A stretch of 64,000 nucleotides of DNA from Marinomonas sp. IMCC 4694 (GTDB taxonomy: Bacteria > Pseudomonadota > Gammaproteobacteria > Pseudomonadales > Marinomonadaceae), in the NCBI RefSeq assembly GCF_008122525.1, contig NZ_VSRV01000001.1, positions 2,852,001 through 2,916,000 on the forward strand. Reading direction: 5' to 3'. The position numbers and the translations under genes were made by a program. Each line of letters starts with the position of its first letter. Positions within the stretch are counted from its first letter, which is position 1. A model generated the notes under the pieces. The model was not told where the DNA came from and made no database searches. It saw nothing but the letters and a program-made list of their open reading frames with translations. Positions 1-7,682 of this stretch are shown here, one piece after another.

Positions 1-830
1 TTCGAATGGTGCTCTAAGTGCTCGTCAATAAAGCTGGCGATAAAAAAGTAACTGTGGTCATAGCCTGGCTGTCGACGCAAGGTAATCGGATGGCCTGTTT
101 TTTCGCAAGCCGCTTCTAACGCTTCTGGCTTTAGTTGCTCCACTAAGAAGTTGTCGGCTTCGCCTTGATCGATAAACAGAGGTAAACGCGCTTCCGTGCT
201 CTCTCCTAAGCTTTCAATTAAGCAGGTGGCGTCCCATTCTTTCCATGTGGCGCGGTCTTCACCTAAATAACCCGTAAAGGCTTTTTCGCCCCAAGGGCAA
301 TTCGTTGGATGAACGATGGGCGCGAACGCCGAGACAGACTGATACACACCCGGATTTTTCAACGCACAAATCAAGGCTCCGTGACCGCCCATGGAATGAC
401 CAGAAATAGAACGTTTGTCGGTTACTGGAAAATGGGCTTCCACTAAAGTTGGTAATTCCTCTACCACGTAATCGTACATGCGGTAAGTATTCGAATACGG
501 AGCCACCGTCGCGTTTACATAGAAACCGGCACCAGAACCGAAATCATAGCTTTCGTGTTCACTCGGATAATCTGTGCCACGCGGGCTAGTATCTGGGCAT
601 ACGAGCGCTAAACCCAACTCCGCCGCTTTACGAAAGGCACCGGCTTTTTGCATGAAATTTTCGTCAGTGCAGGTTAAACCCGATAACCAGTACAACACGG
701 GTACGCGCTGTGTTTCGGCTTGTGGTGGTAAAAAAATCGCAAACGTCATGTCGCTTTTTACCGACGTGCTGTGATGCTGATAACGCTTCAGCCAGCCGCC
801 AAAGCTTTTGGTGCTCGATAACAGTTCCAT
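1..830 (-). CDS. fghA: S-formylglutathione hydrolase, 3' end cut by window edge
   Basis: This esterase hydrolyses S-formylglutathione to formate and glutathione, the last step of glutathione-dependent formaldehyde oxidation. The frame is open from ATG at 830 to the window edge for 276 codons, so only a few C-terminal residues are missing from the usual ~280. The oxyanion-hole segment SGLTCTDENF lies near residues 50-59, the nucleophile motif GHSMGG near 144-149, and the catalytic His in GYDHSYFF near the end. A GGAG ribosome site lies just upstream of the ATG. It follows frmA on the same strand, its usual partner, although a hairpin with a T-run separates them. The identification is firm from the esterase D family motifs. 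Confidence 0.95.
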   Translation of the reverse strand, partial: MELLSSTKSFGGWLKRYQHHSTSVKSDMTFAIFLPPQAETQRVPVLYWLSGLTCTDENFMQKAGAFRKAAELGLALVCPDTSPRGTDYPSEHESYDFGSGAGFYVNATVAPYSNTYRMYDYVVEELPTLVEAHFPVTDKRSISGHSMGGHGALICALKNPGVYQSVSAFAPIVHPTNCPWGEKAFTGYLGEDRATWKEWDATCLIESLGESTEARLPLFIDQGEADNFLVEQLKPEALEAACEKTGHPITLRRQPGYDHSYFFIASFIDEHLEHHS

Positions 831-851
831 CACTGTCTCCTTATCCGTAGC

Positions 852-877
852 AAAAAAGCCCGCTGAGCGGGCCTTTT
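852..877 (-). terminator. Hairpin with T-run between frmA and fghA
   Basis: The inverted repeat GCCCGCT-GA-GCGGGC (858-872) is flanked by six A on the + strand, which read as a T-run on the minus strand. It therefore looks like a rho-independent terminator for frmA. Because fghA begins only about 20 bases further on, it may act as an attenuator that lowers fghA expression relative to frmA. Confidence 0.7.
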
Positions 878-894
878 ACATATTCTATAAATCG

Positions 895-2010
895 TTACTT
901 ATCAAACAAGATAACCGTGCGAATGCTCTTGCCTTCATGCATCAAGTCGAACGCTTTATTGATGTCTTCCAAGCCCATGGTGTGCGTGACAAATTGATCA
1001 ATTTCAATTTTGCCATTCATGTAATCTTCAACATAACCCGGCAACTGACTGCGGCCTTTTACGCCACCAAATGCGGAGCCTTTCCAGACTCGCCCGGTGA
1101 CCAATTGGAACGGTCGCGTAGAGATTTCTTGGCCGGCACCCGCCACACCAATGATAATGGATTCGCCCCAGCCTTTGTGACAACACTCCAGCGCTGATCG
1201 CATGAGATCGACGTTGCCAATACACTCGAACGAGTAATCCACACCGCCATCGGTCATATCGACAACCACTTGCTGAATCGGAGCATCGAATGTTTTCGGG
1301 TTGATGCAATCAGTCGCGCCAAATTGCTTCGCCATTTCAAATTTCGATTCATTGATATCGATAGCGATGATACGACCAGCACCGGCCATGCGTGCGCCTT
1401 GGATAACCGACAAGCCAATGCCACCCAAACCAAACACAGCAACGGTGGCGCCAGCTTCGACTTTCGCTGTATTCAATACCGCGCCAATACCCGTTGTAAT
1501 ACCACAACCCAACAGACAGACTTTTTCCAGCGGTGCATCGACGTGAATTTTTGCTAAAGACACCTCGGCAACCACACTGTATTCAGAGAAGGTTGAAGTG
1601 CCCATATAATGAAAAATAGGTTGTCCATTGATACTAAAACGGCTGGTGCCATCGGGCATTAAGCCTTTACCTTGAGTGACACGCACCGCTTGGCATAAGT
1701 TGGTTTTGCCGGACAAACAGAATTTACACTCCTTACACTCGGCCGTATAAAGTGGAATAACATGGTCGCCTACGCTCAGCGATGTCACACCTTCACCGAT
1801 GGCTTCCACAATACCTGCGCCTTCGTGCCCCAAGATCGCAGGGAAAATACCTTCTGGATCGTCGCCAGATAAAGTAAAGGCATCGGTGTGACACACGCCG
1901 GTCGCCACCATACGCACCAAGACTTCGCCTTTTTGCGGATCTTGTACATCAATCTCTTCGATTTTCAGGGGTTGGCCTGGACCCCAAGCAACAGCGGCTT
2001 TACATTTCAT
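895..2010 (-). CDS. frmA: S-(hydroxymethyl)glutathione dehydrogenase / class III alcohol dehydrogenase
   Basis: This zinc- and NAD-dependent dehydrogenase oxidises S-hydroxymethylglutathione, the adduct of formaldehyde and glutathione, to S-formylglutathione. The start is placed at ATG 2010 (MKCKAAVAW), preceded by GGAGAAGACA; an upstream in-frame ATG at 2031 has no ribosome site. The product is 371 residues, as usual for class III ADH. Visible are the catalytic-zinc Cys40 in GVCHTD, the GHE motif near 62, the four structural-zinc cysteines at about 92, 95, 98 and 106, the third catalytic-zinc cysteine near 169, and the NAD-binding GLGGIG near 194. It lies upstream of fghA and divergent from a LysR regulator that probably controls it. 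Confidence 0.96.
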   Translation of the reverse strand: MKCKAAVAWGPGQPLKIEEIDVQDPQKGEVLVRMVATGVCHTDAFTLSGDDPEGIFPAILGHEGAGIVEAIGEGVTSLSVGDHVIPLYTAECKECKFCLSGKTNLCQAVRVTQGKGLMPDGTSRFSINGQPIFHYMGTSTFSEYSVVAEVSLAKIHVDAPLEKVCLLGCGITTGIGAVLNTAKVEAGATVAVFGLGGIGLSVIQGARMAGAGRIIAIDINESKFEMAKQFGATDCINPKTFDAPIQQVVVDMTDGGVDYSFECIGNVDLMRSALECCHKGWGESIIIGVAGAGQEISTRPFQLVTGRVWKGSAFGGVKGRSQLPGYVEDYMNGKIEIDQFVTHTMGLEDINKAFDLMHEGKSIRTVILFDK

Positions 2011-2104
2011 TGTCTTCTCCACATTAGGCATCGCAAAATACTATTGGTTTCTACTGATCGCAGTCTAGCGACAAAAAATTAAAAGGATAATAGGCATTTT
2101 AGAA

Positions 2105-2134
2105 AAGGATTGTTGCCATACAGCAACAATCCTT
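2105..2134. promoter_or_regulatory. Palindrome in the frmA-lysR divergent promoter region
   Basis: AAGGATTGTTGC (2105-2116) and GCAACAATCCTT (2123-2134) form a perfect 12-base inverted repeat with a 6-base centre. It sits between the divergent starts of frmA (2010) and the LysR gene (2190). It contains the T-N11-A spacing expected of a LysR-type recognition box, so it is most likely the operator for that regulator. A hairpin role is less likely because neither side has a T-run. Confidence 0.65.
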
Positions 2135-2189
2135 ATTACACTCCCTCAACTATGCGCCAATCTGCGCGGCTCGATTGTGGAGTAACAAA

Positions 2190-3077
2190 GTGAAAAACTG
2201 GGAAGCTATGGAAGCCTTTATTGAGGTGGTGCGACAAGGCAGCTTCTCCGCCGCCGCAATCAAGCTCAGCGTGTCCGCCTCGCACATCAGCCGTTTGATC
2301 ACTCAGTTAGAAAGCGATCTGGGCACCACACTGCTATTTCGAACCACGCGACGCATTCGACTCAGCGATGCCGGTGAATTGTATTATCAGCACTGTCGTG
2401 GCTTGCCAGAAGCACTGAGCAGTGCGGAAGAAATGATCTCAACGTTAAACCAAGCCCCCATCGGCGCGTTTAAAATGACCTGTGCCACGACATTTGGCGA
2501 GCGTTATATCGCACCGTTAATGAATGATTTTTTGTTAGAACACCCAAAAATCGAGCTCGATTTCCACCTTACTAATCGCTCGGTAGATTTGATCGAAGAA
2601 GGTTACGATTTGGCTATCCGCATGGGTGCCATGAAGGACTCCAGCCATTTATCACGACGTTTATGTGATCGAGTCGAATATTTATGCGCCTCACGGGACT
2701 ACATAGATCAACACGGTATGCCGCACACATTAGCGGAACTAAGTAAACACCGCTGTCTAATTGGCTCTAAAAATCACTGGCTGTTTCAACAAGAAGGGCA
2801 ACGTAAAGAAGTCAAAGTCAGCAGCCAGTGGCGCAGCAATTCTGGCCCCGCTTTATTGGACGCGGTACAAAAAGGCATGGGCATCGCCCAACTACCTGAC
2901 TATTACGTTCAGGAAGCATTAACCGATGGCAAGCTGATTGCCTTATTGCCTCAGTATCAATATCCATACAGCGGCGTGTGGTTGGTGTACCCCAAGGTTC
3001 GTCAGCCATCGCCTAAACTGCAAAGCATCTGTGATTATTTGATTAAACACTTTCATCACACGCGACATTCTCAGTAA
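2190..3077 (+). CDS. LysR-family regulator, probable regulator of frmA-fghA
   Basis: This is a LysR-type transcription regulator of 295 residues with an N-terminal winged helix-turn-helix (about residues 1-60, including GSFSAAAIKLSVSASHISR) and a C-terminal effector-binding domain. GTG at 2190 is preferred as start because GGAG lies 7 bases upstream; an in-frame TTG at 2175 is an alternative. The divergent arrangement with frmA and the palindrome between them suggest control of formaldehyde oxidation genes. The effector is not evident; formaldehyde adducts are only a guess. The last codons of the gene form part of a 12-base tandem repeat. Confidence 0.88.
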   Translation: MKNWEAMEAFIEVVRQGSFSAAAIKLSVSASHISRLITQLESDLGTTLLFRTTRRIRLSDAGELYYQHCRGLPEALSSAEEMISTLNQAPIGAFKMTCATTFGERYIAPLMNDFLLEHPKIELDFHLTNRSVDLIEEGYDLAIRMGAMKDSSHLSRRLCDRVEYLCASRDYIDQHGMPHTLAELSKHRCLIGSKNHWLFQQEGQRKEVKVSSQWRSNSGPALLDAVQKGMGIAQLPDYYVQEALTDGKLIALLPQYQYPYSGVWLVYPKVRQPSPKLQSICDYLIKHFHHTRHSQ

Positions 3078-3126
3078 CTTTCTGATTGACCTTCTCAGTG
3101 ACCTCCTCAGTGACCTTCTCAATGGC
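3067..3126. repeat. Five degenerate 12-base tandem repeats overlapping a gene end
   Basis: The units read attctcagtaac, tttctgattgac, cttctcagtgac, ctcctcagtgac and cttctcaatggc. The first contains the stop codon of the LysR gene. Each following unit carries stop-like triplets in the same frame, as if the gene terminus had been duplicated by replication slippage. Function unknown. Confidence 0.75.
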
Positions 3127-3193
3127 CTAGTTAATTTGCCAAATAACGCACGTGTGGTTAAATACCCTTCTTTTTGTTTACCAAGTGATGGTT

Positions 3194-3457
3194 ATGTTTT
3201 CTCAAGAAGATCTTATTCAAGTCGCTCGCCAATCCATGCCTTTTGGCAAATACAAGGGTCGTGTTTTAATCGATTTGCCCGAAGCGTATTTACTCTGGTT
3301 TGCCCATGAAGGCTGGCCGAACGGGTACCTTGGCCAGTGGCTGCAACTGGCATTGGAGATTAAAATCAATGGATTAGAGTCACTGGTTGAGCCGTTACGT
3401 GAGCCAAGGCAACCACAAAAAAAGGCGCCGAAAGTCCGTATTCGTTTCGATGATTAA
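3194..3457 (+). CDS. DUF3820 family small protein
   Basis: The protein is about 87 residues from ATG 3194 (MFSQED); ATG 3188 two codons earlier, or TTG/GTG-like starts further upstream, are also possible, as no strong ribosome site is visible. The core MPFGKYKGR, followed by DLPEAYLLWFAHEGWP, is typical of the DUF3820 family, short cytoplasmic proteins of gammaproteobacteria sometimes labelled putative quorum-sensing-regulated factor. The molecular function is not established. The C-terminus is basic and proline-rich (REPRQPQKKAPKVR). It stands alone between the LysR gene and a convergent acetyltransferase gene. Confidence 0.8.
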   Translation: MFSQEDLIQVARQSMPFGKYKGRVLIDLPEAYLLWFAHEGWPNGYLGQWLQLALEIKINGLESLVEPLREPRQPQKKAPKVRIRFDD

Positions 3458-3470
3458 TCTTGGCTAATGG

Positions 3471-3932
3471 CTACGTTGATGGCCCCGACGACCTAGGGTA
3501 CACATAATGCAAAACGCCACGGTCTTCTTTTTCAAAAACAAAGCCTACATTTTCTGACGCTTTAATAGACGCCATATTGCCCACTTTTATTTCAGCCAAT
3601 AACGGATCCTGAAAGTGCGCGATAAGGGTCGACAACATTTGTTGCGCTACGCCTTTGCCTCGGGCTTGTGGCGCGACTACCCAAGACAGTGTCCATGCTC
3701 GCCCAGCACGATCCGCCCGGCAGCTTCCTACCGCTCGACCCTGCCATTCTGCCACCCATAAACGGCGTGTATCTGGGCTGTTTAATGAGACTTCAAGCCA
3801 CTTAAGGTGGACATCAAATCGTATTTCTTCGTTATTATGGGACGCTTTACGGGTTTCCGGATCGTTTCGCCATTCAAATAACCGTTTGGCGTCTGCCATT
3901 GTCGCAGGTCGTAAATTCACTCGATCTGTCAT
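3471..3932 (-). CDS. GNAT family N-acetyltransferase
   Basis: A 153-residue Gcn5-related acetyltransferase. The acetyl-CoA binding motif A is visible as VVAPQARGKGVAQQML around residues 87-102, and the start has RimJ/RimL-like character (LRPATMADAKRLFEWRNDPETR). The C-terminal part (NMASIKASENVGFVFEKED) is the usual GNAT region for substrate closure. The ATG at 3932 follows AAGGTGTGAT. It converges on the DUF3820 gene, with only 13 bases between stops. The acceptor substrate cannot be deduced; related proteins modify amino sugars or protein N-termini. Confidence 0.85.
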   Translation of the reverse strand: MTDRVNLRPATMADAKRLFEWRNDPETRKASHNNEEIRFDVHLKWLEVSLNSPDTRRLWVAEWQGRAVGSCRADRAGRAWTLSWVVAPQARGKGVAQQMLSTLIAHFQDPLLAEIKVGNMASIKASENVGFVFEKEDRGVLHYVYPRSSGPST

Positions 3933-4084
3933 ATCACACCTTGTGGTTTTCCTAATCTACCCTTTGCTTCAGGTCGCAGTATACACAGAATAGGAAAGGG
4001 TTACCCCGCCCCAAATTGATATGGCTTGCCTCATGTTTCGCACTGATAAACACGACAAGCATCACGTCACTAAACAGGGTAATA

Positions 4085-4110
4085 TTTACTCCGATTATTT
4101 ACTCCGATTA
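4085..4110. repeat. Two perfect 13-base tandem repeats upstream of a LacI-type gene
   Basis: TTTACTCCGATTA occurs twice head to tail (4085-4097 and 4098-4110), followed by a partial third copy (TTCGCTCACTCC). It lies 35 bases before the start of the LacI-type gene. It could be a slippage product or a direct-repeat protein site; nothing else supports either. Confidence 0.6.
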
Positions 4111-4145
4111 TTCGCTCACTCCAATCACTATCACAGAGAGATGTT

Positions 4146-5156
4146 TTGCAAAAAAAAACCAAAGGCTTCGCCACCATCTTCGATGTCGCACACTACGCAA
4201 AAGTCGGTAAAACCAGTGTGTCACGCTATTTGAATGGCGAGCAAGATAAGCTCTCTGACAGCTTACGTGACAAAATAGCTCACGCCATAGAGCAGCTCGA
4301 TTTTCGCCCTAACCACTCAGCCAGAATGCTCAAAGCAGGCCATTCGAAGCTCATTGGTTTGCTGTTGGCCGATGTGACCAACCCCTATTCTATTGCTGTT
4401 CTACAAGGTATAGAGGGAATATGTCAACGTGAGGGGTACATGCTGATGGTATGCAATACCGACAACCAAATCGCATTACAGGACAAGTATATCTCCCTGC
4501 TAGAAGCTCACCGCGTAGACGGCATTATTATCAATACCACCGGCATGACGCAAAAACACCTAGCCAACGTAGAGCGTTTGTCCTGCCCTTTAGTACTGAT
4601 TGATCGGTTCAATACATCGTTCAATGTGGACGCAGTTGGACTAGACAACGAGCACGCCGTACTCACTGTCTGTGATCATTTAAAAATGCAGCATTATCAC
4701 TCTATTTTGACCGTCACAGAACCGGTGACTATTGAGCCACGTTTCACCCGAGTCGAAACGGTAAAACGCTTTGCCGAAAAGAATGACCAGACTTACCGAA
4801 TCGTTGAAATTGAAAAAACGAGTGTGGATCAACTAGCAGAGGCGATCACTCAGTTTATCGAGTCCGATAAGGGCACTAAAAAAGCCATTTTTGCCACCAA
4901 CGGCGTCGCAATGATGAGCGTAGCCAAAGCGCTTAAACAACAGGGCGTCAGCGTTGGGACTGACATCGGTTTCATTGGTATCGATGACCCAGAATGGGCA
5001 CAATTATTCGACAATGGTATTACCGTAATGCGGCAGCCTACCCAGCAAATAGGCCAAATTGCATGTGAACACTTACTGTCACGAATTCAAGGTAATCTTA
5101 GGCCTCCTCAGCACATTAAGCTTAAAGCCACATTAGTGATTCGCCATTCAACCTAA
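4146..5156 (+). CDS. LacI-family regulator, KdgR-like
   Basis: A 336-residue LacI/GalR repressor. The N-terminal helix-turn-helix (TIFDVAHYAKVGKTSVSRYL) is followed by the hinge (RPNHSARMLKAG) and a periplasmic-binding-protein-like sensor domain starting at LIGLLLADVTNPY. The only in-frame start is TTG at 4146 behind GAGAG; the more attractive ATG at 4141 is out of frame and would need a shift across the adjacent A-run. It precedes the ketodeoxygluconate kinase gene by 150 bases, which carries a LacI-type operator, so it probably represses kdgK with a sugar acid such as 2-keto-3-deoxygluconate as inducer. That inducer is inferred from context only. Confidence 0.85.
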   Translation: MQKKTKGFATIFDVAHYAKVGKTSVSRYLNGEQDKLSDSLRDKIAHAIEQLDFRPNHSARMLKAGHSKLIGLLLADVTNPYSIAVLQGIEGICQREGYMLMVCNTDNQIALQDKYISLLEAHRVDGIIINTTGMTQKHLANVERLSCPLVLIDRFNTSFNVDAVGLDNEHAVLTVCDHLKMQHYHSILTVTEPVTIEPRFTRVETVKRFAEKNDQTYRIVEIEKTSVDQLAEAITQFIESDKGTKKAIFATNGVAMMSVAKALKQQGVSVGTDIGFIGIDDPEWAQLFDNGITVMRQPTQQIGQIACEHLLSRIQGNLRPPQHIKLKATLVIRHST

Positions 5157-5230
5157 AGCGTTTCCTAAGCTTGCAAAGCACTGACCAAGTCCATCACCAA
5201 GCAAGCTTTCAGACCGTACTCTGACTTTTT

Positions 5231-5246
5231 ATGGAACCGATCCCAT
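5231..5246. promoter_or_regulatory. Candidate LacI-type operator upstream of kdgK
   Basis: ATGGAACCGATCCCAT is an imperfect palindrome centred on CG, as usual for LacI-family operators (TGGAAC-CG-ATCCCA). It lies 62 bases upstream of the kdgK start and 75 bases after the stop of the LacI-type gene. It overlaps or precedes an AT-rich stretch (GATAGTATAGAG) that could serve as a -10 region. Confidence 0.65.
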
Positions 5247-5307
5247 GATAGTATAGAGGCACTAAAACACAGCAAGCAGAGACGTTAAAACCCAAAAGGA
5301 ACAGAAC

Positions 5308-6270
5308 ATGACAGAACAACAGCAAACCCATTCTTTTGTAACCCTTGGTGAAGCAATGGCCATGTTTGTTGCTGATGCAACGGGGCCACTGGCCGATGTA
5401 GAACGGTTCAGTCGCTCCCTAGCCGGTGCCGAAGTGAATGTCGCAATAGGCATGGCGCGACTGGGCTTTGAGTCCACGTATATTAGTAAAGTGGGCAATG
5501 ACAGCTTTGGCGCGTACATTCGCAAAACCATTGAAAGTGAGCAAATCCAGACAGACTCGATATCAACAAGCTCTCAACAACCGACTGGTTTCATGCTGAA
5601 ATCCAATGTCATCGACGGCAGTGACCCAAAAACAGAATACTTTCGTCGCCACTCTGCTGCTTCAACGTTAAACGCAGAAGACATAAAAACTGAGCTATTT
5701 CATGCTGGCACCCACCTTCATCTAACCGGTGTCGCGGCGGCGATTTCAGACTCCATGAGAGAGGCCATCCAATGCGCATTACAATACGCAAAAGCACAAG
5801 GCAGTCGGATTTCTTTTGATACGAATTTGCGCCCTGCGCTGTGGTCTGATCAGGCTACCATGGTAGAAAAAATCAATGAATTCGCCTTTGCCTGCGATCT
5901 TGTTCTACCCGGTGTCGAAGAAGGAAAAATCCTCACTGGCAGCGATCAACCAGAAGAAATAGCCGATTTTTACCTTCAACACGGTGTTAAAGCAGTGATT
6001 GTCAAACTGGGTAGTGCCGGCGCCTATTACAAAACTCAAAGCGGTGACAAAGGTACCGTTGCTGGATTCCCTGTCAACAAGGTAGTCGATACCGTTGGTG
6101 CAGGTGATAGCTTTGCCGTTGGCGTCATTTCCGCCCTTTTAGATGGTTGCTCTATGGAACAAGCGGCACGACGTGGCAATCTTTTAGGCTCTTTGACCGT
6201 TCAAGTACGCGGCGACAGTGAAGCGCTGCCTACTCGGAACGAATTAAATACCTTAGAAAACAATCAATAA
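5308..6270 (+). CDS. kdgK: 2-keto-3-deoxygluconate kinase (PfkB family)
   Basis: This ribokinase-type sugar kinase of 320 residues phosphorylates 2-keto-3-deoxygluconate to KDPG, feeding the Entner-Doudoroff aldolase. PfkB signatures are visible: the N-terminal substrate-binding strand (LGEAMAMFVADATGPLADV, then the AGAEVNVAIGMARLG segment) and the C-terminal signature DTVGAGDSFAVG with the catalytic Asp near residue 267. The ATG follows an AAAGGAAC ribosome site. It is monocistronic, ends at a strong terminator and carries a LacI-type operator. In this window it would receive uronate-derived ketodeoxygluconate from pectin degradation. A related sugar-acid kinase activity cannot be excluded. 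Confidence 0.87.
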   Translation: MTEQQQTHSFVTLGEAMAMFVADATGPLADVERFSRSLAGAEVNVAIGMARLGFESTYISKVGNDSFGAYIRKTIESEQIQTDSISTSSQQPTGFMLKSNVIDGSDPKTEYFRRHSAASTLNAEDIKTELFHAGTHLHLTGVAAAISDSMREAIQCALQYAKAQGSRISFDTNLRPALWSDQATMVEKINEFAFACDLVLPGVEEGKILTGSDQPEEIADFYLQHGVKAVIVKLGSAGAYYKTQSGDKGTVAGFPVNKVVDTVGAGDSFAVGVISALLDGCSMEQAARRGNLLGSLTVQVRGDSEALPTRNELNTLENNQ

Positions 6271-6308
6271 GACAGCAATACAGACGCAATAACGTAAACA
6301 TATTACCA

Positions 6309-6345
6309 TTAAAAAACCAGTATAAAAAACACACTGGTTTTTTAA
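6309..6345. terminator. Rho-independent terminator, possibly bidirectional, after kdgK
   Basis: TTAAAAAACCAGT (6309-6321) pairs perfectly with ACTGGTTTTTTAA (6333-6345) over 13 bases with an 11-base loop. A/T runs on both sides allow action for kdgK and for the convergent dehydrogenase gene that ends at 6400. Confidence 0.85.
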
Positions 6346-6399
6346 TGTTTCAAGAGAAAGTGGATACAATCGCGCGCATATCCCTCTTATCAGTTTGCA

Positions 6400-7278
6400 T
6401 TAGACATTTAGCTTAAGAAAATAATCAAAGATTTCAGGCACATTACCCTTGCCCATTTCTAAATCAACACCGGCTTGCAAGTTGGCAGACGTGCCTTCTG
6501 CAATAAGAGATCGTGTACCCAGATCTTCTACCATCGCCAAGAAGTACCCTAGGTCTTTATTCGCATTGGCAATAGAGAATCCTAGATCACTGACGTTATC
6601 AACTGCGTAGTTTTTGCAGAATTTCATAAAAGGAGAGTTAGAAGGACCAGCCGACATAATGTCAAACAATTGCTGACGATCCACACCAGCACGATCTGCG
6701 ACAGCAAACGCTTGTGACATCGCTGTTACGGTTGTCATTCCCATGAAGTTGTTAATCAGCTTAGTCGTATGACCAGCACCTAGCGCACCCAAATGGAAGA
6801 CGTTTTCGCCTTGCTGTTCAAGCACAGGTTTCACTTTCTCAAAATGCTCAACATTACCCGCCGCCATGATGTTCAACAGACCCTCTTTGGCGTGCGCAGG
6901 TGTACGACCAAGCGGCGCATCAACCATGCCCGCGCCTTTCGCCGCTAGATCCGCACCAATTTTACGAGTGGAAGCTGGAATAGAGGTGCCAAAATCTACA
7001 AGTATGGCGCCCTCTTTAATGCCCGCTAATATACCATTATCGCCATAAACTAGAGCCTCAACCACATTGGAAGTCGTCAAACAAAGCATCACGATGTCAC
7101 TCGCGGCAGCTAAGGCTTTTGCCGAATCAACCGCTGTCGCACCACGTGCCACGCAGGCTGCAACCGCGTCTTTATTTAGATCCATAACATTCAGTTGAAA
7201 GCCTTTATTTTGAAGGTTTTCCACCATATTTCCACCCATTAAACCCAGCCCAATGAACCCAATAATCGGCTTAGTCAT
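6400..7278 (-). CDS. NAD(P)-dependent beta-hydroxyacid dehydrogenase (3-hydroxyisobutyrate / sulfolactaldehyde reductase-like)
   Basis: A 292-residue protein of the 3-hydroxyisobutyrate dehydrogenase superfamily, which interconverts beta-hydroxy acids and their semialdehydes. The Rossmann motif GFIGLGLMGG (7-16) opens the N-terminal nucleotide domain, and the catalytic lysine is Lys173 in GHTTKLINNFM. The usual DAPVSGG substrate motif is replaced by DAPLGRTP (120-127), which resembles the DVPVGRT motif of sulfolactaldehyde reductase YihU rather than GarR/GlxR. The start is ATG 7278 behind AGGAGAATAAAC. It is divergent from a GlcG-like gene and a TctC-type gene across a long shared regulatory region. 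The exact substrate is undetermined. Confidence 0.8.
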   Translation of the reverse strand: MTKPIIGFIGLGLMGGNMVENLQNKGFQLNVMDLNKDAVAACVARGATAVDSAKALAAASDIVMLCLTTSNVVEALVYGDNGILAGIKEGAILVDFGTSIPASTRKIGADLAAKGAGMVDAPLGRTPAHAKEGLLNIMAAGNVEHFEKVKPVLEQQGENVFHLGALGAGHTTKLINNFMGMTTVTAMSQAFAVADRAGVDRQQLFDIMSAGPSNSPFMKFCKNYAVDNVSDLGFSIANANKDLGYFLAMVEDLGTRSLIAEGTSANLQAGVDLEMGKGNVPEIFDYFLKLNV

Positions 7279-7682
7279 GTTTATTCTCCTAAGTGTTTAC
7301 TTACGAATACAAGATCGAAATCATCATTTTATTTGTATGATTATATTATCATATATGGGTATCTTTGATTTGACTAGGGTAATAGCTAAAGGTCGAAAGC
7401 TAGACAAAATAGAGGAATACTGACACTCTGCGCCCATACTACCTCAAATAGTCGAACGTATCGTCGGTTCAAACGCAAGGTAGCGTGCCACTTTGATATC
7501 AAATCATTGAGTTCCATTATCGAACGAAACGCTTTATTTGTAGTATTATATTATGTTAATTTGTTTTTGATGATTGCGAAATCATCATCTTGACGGCAGT
7601 CACAACGAATGTGTTTCTTACGTTGAACTCTAACATTATGAATTTGAATGGTTATTTTGAATGAACAGAAGGAGTGTCAGAA
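7279..7682. promoter_or_regulatory. 404-base divergent regulatory region with a repeated AT-rich motif
   Basis: No gene is visible. A motif beginning TTTATTTGTA and ending TATATTAT occurs twice (about 7327-7349 and 7532-7555). The first copy contains the palindrome TATGAT-N6-ATCATA (7334-7351). Another short inverted repeat, ATGATT-GCGA-AATCAT, lies at about 7571-7586. The motifs sit near the promoters of the dehydrogenase gene (minus) and the GlcG-like gene (plus), so they are plausible operators for the FCD-type GntR regulator encoded beyond the insertion sequence. Confidence 0.5.

Noticed and set aside
808..1557. Open frames on the plus strand opposite frmA
   Set aside because: They lie antisense to a gene with all class III ADH motifs, have no ribosome sites and match no family.
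3067..4110. Short tandem repeats as a CRISPR array
   Set aside because: Units of 12-13 bases without spacers do not fit CRISPR, and no cas gene is present.
4021..4233. 70-codon frame beginning before the KdgR-like gene
   Set aside because: It overlaps the start of the LacI-type gene in another frame and has no recognisable features.
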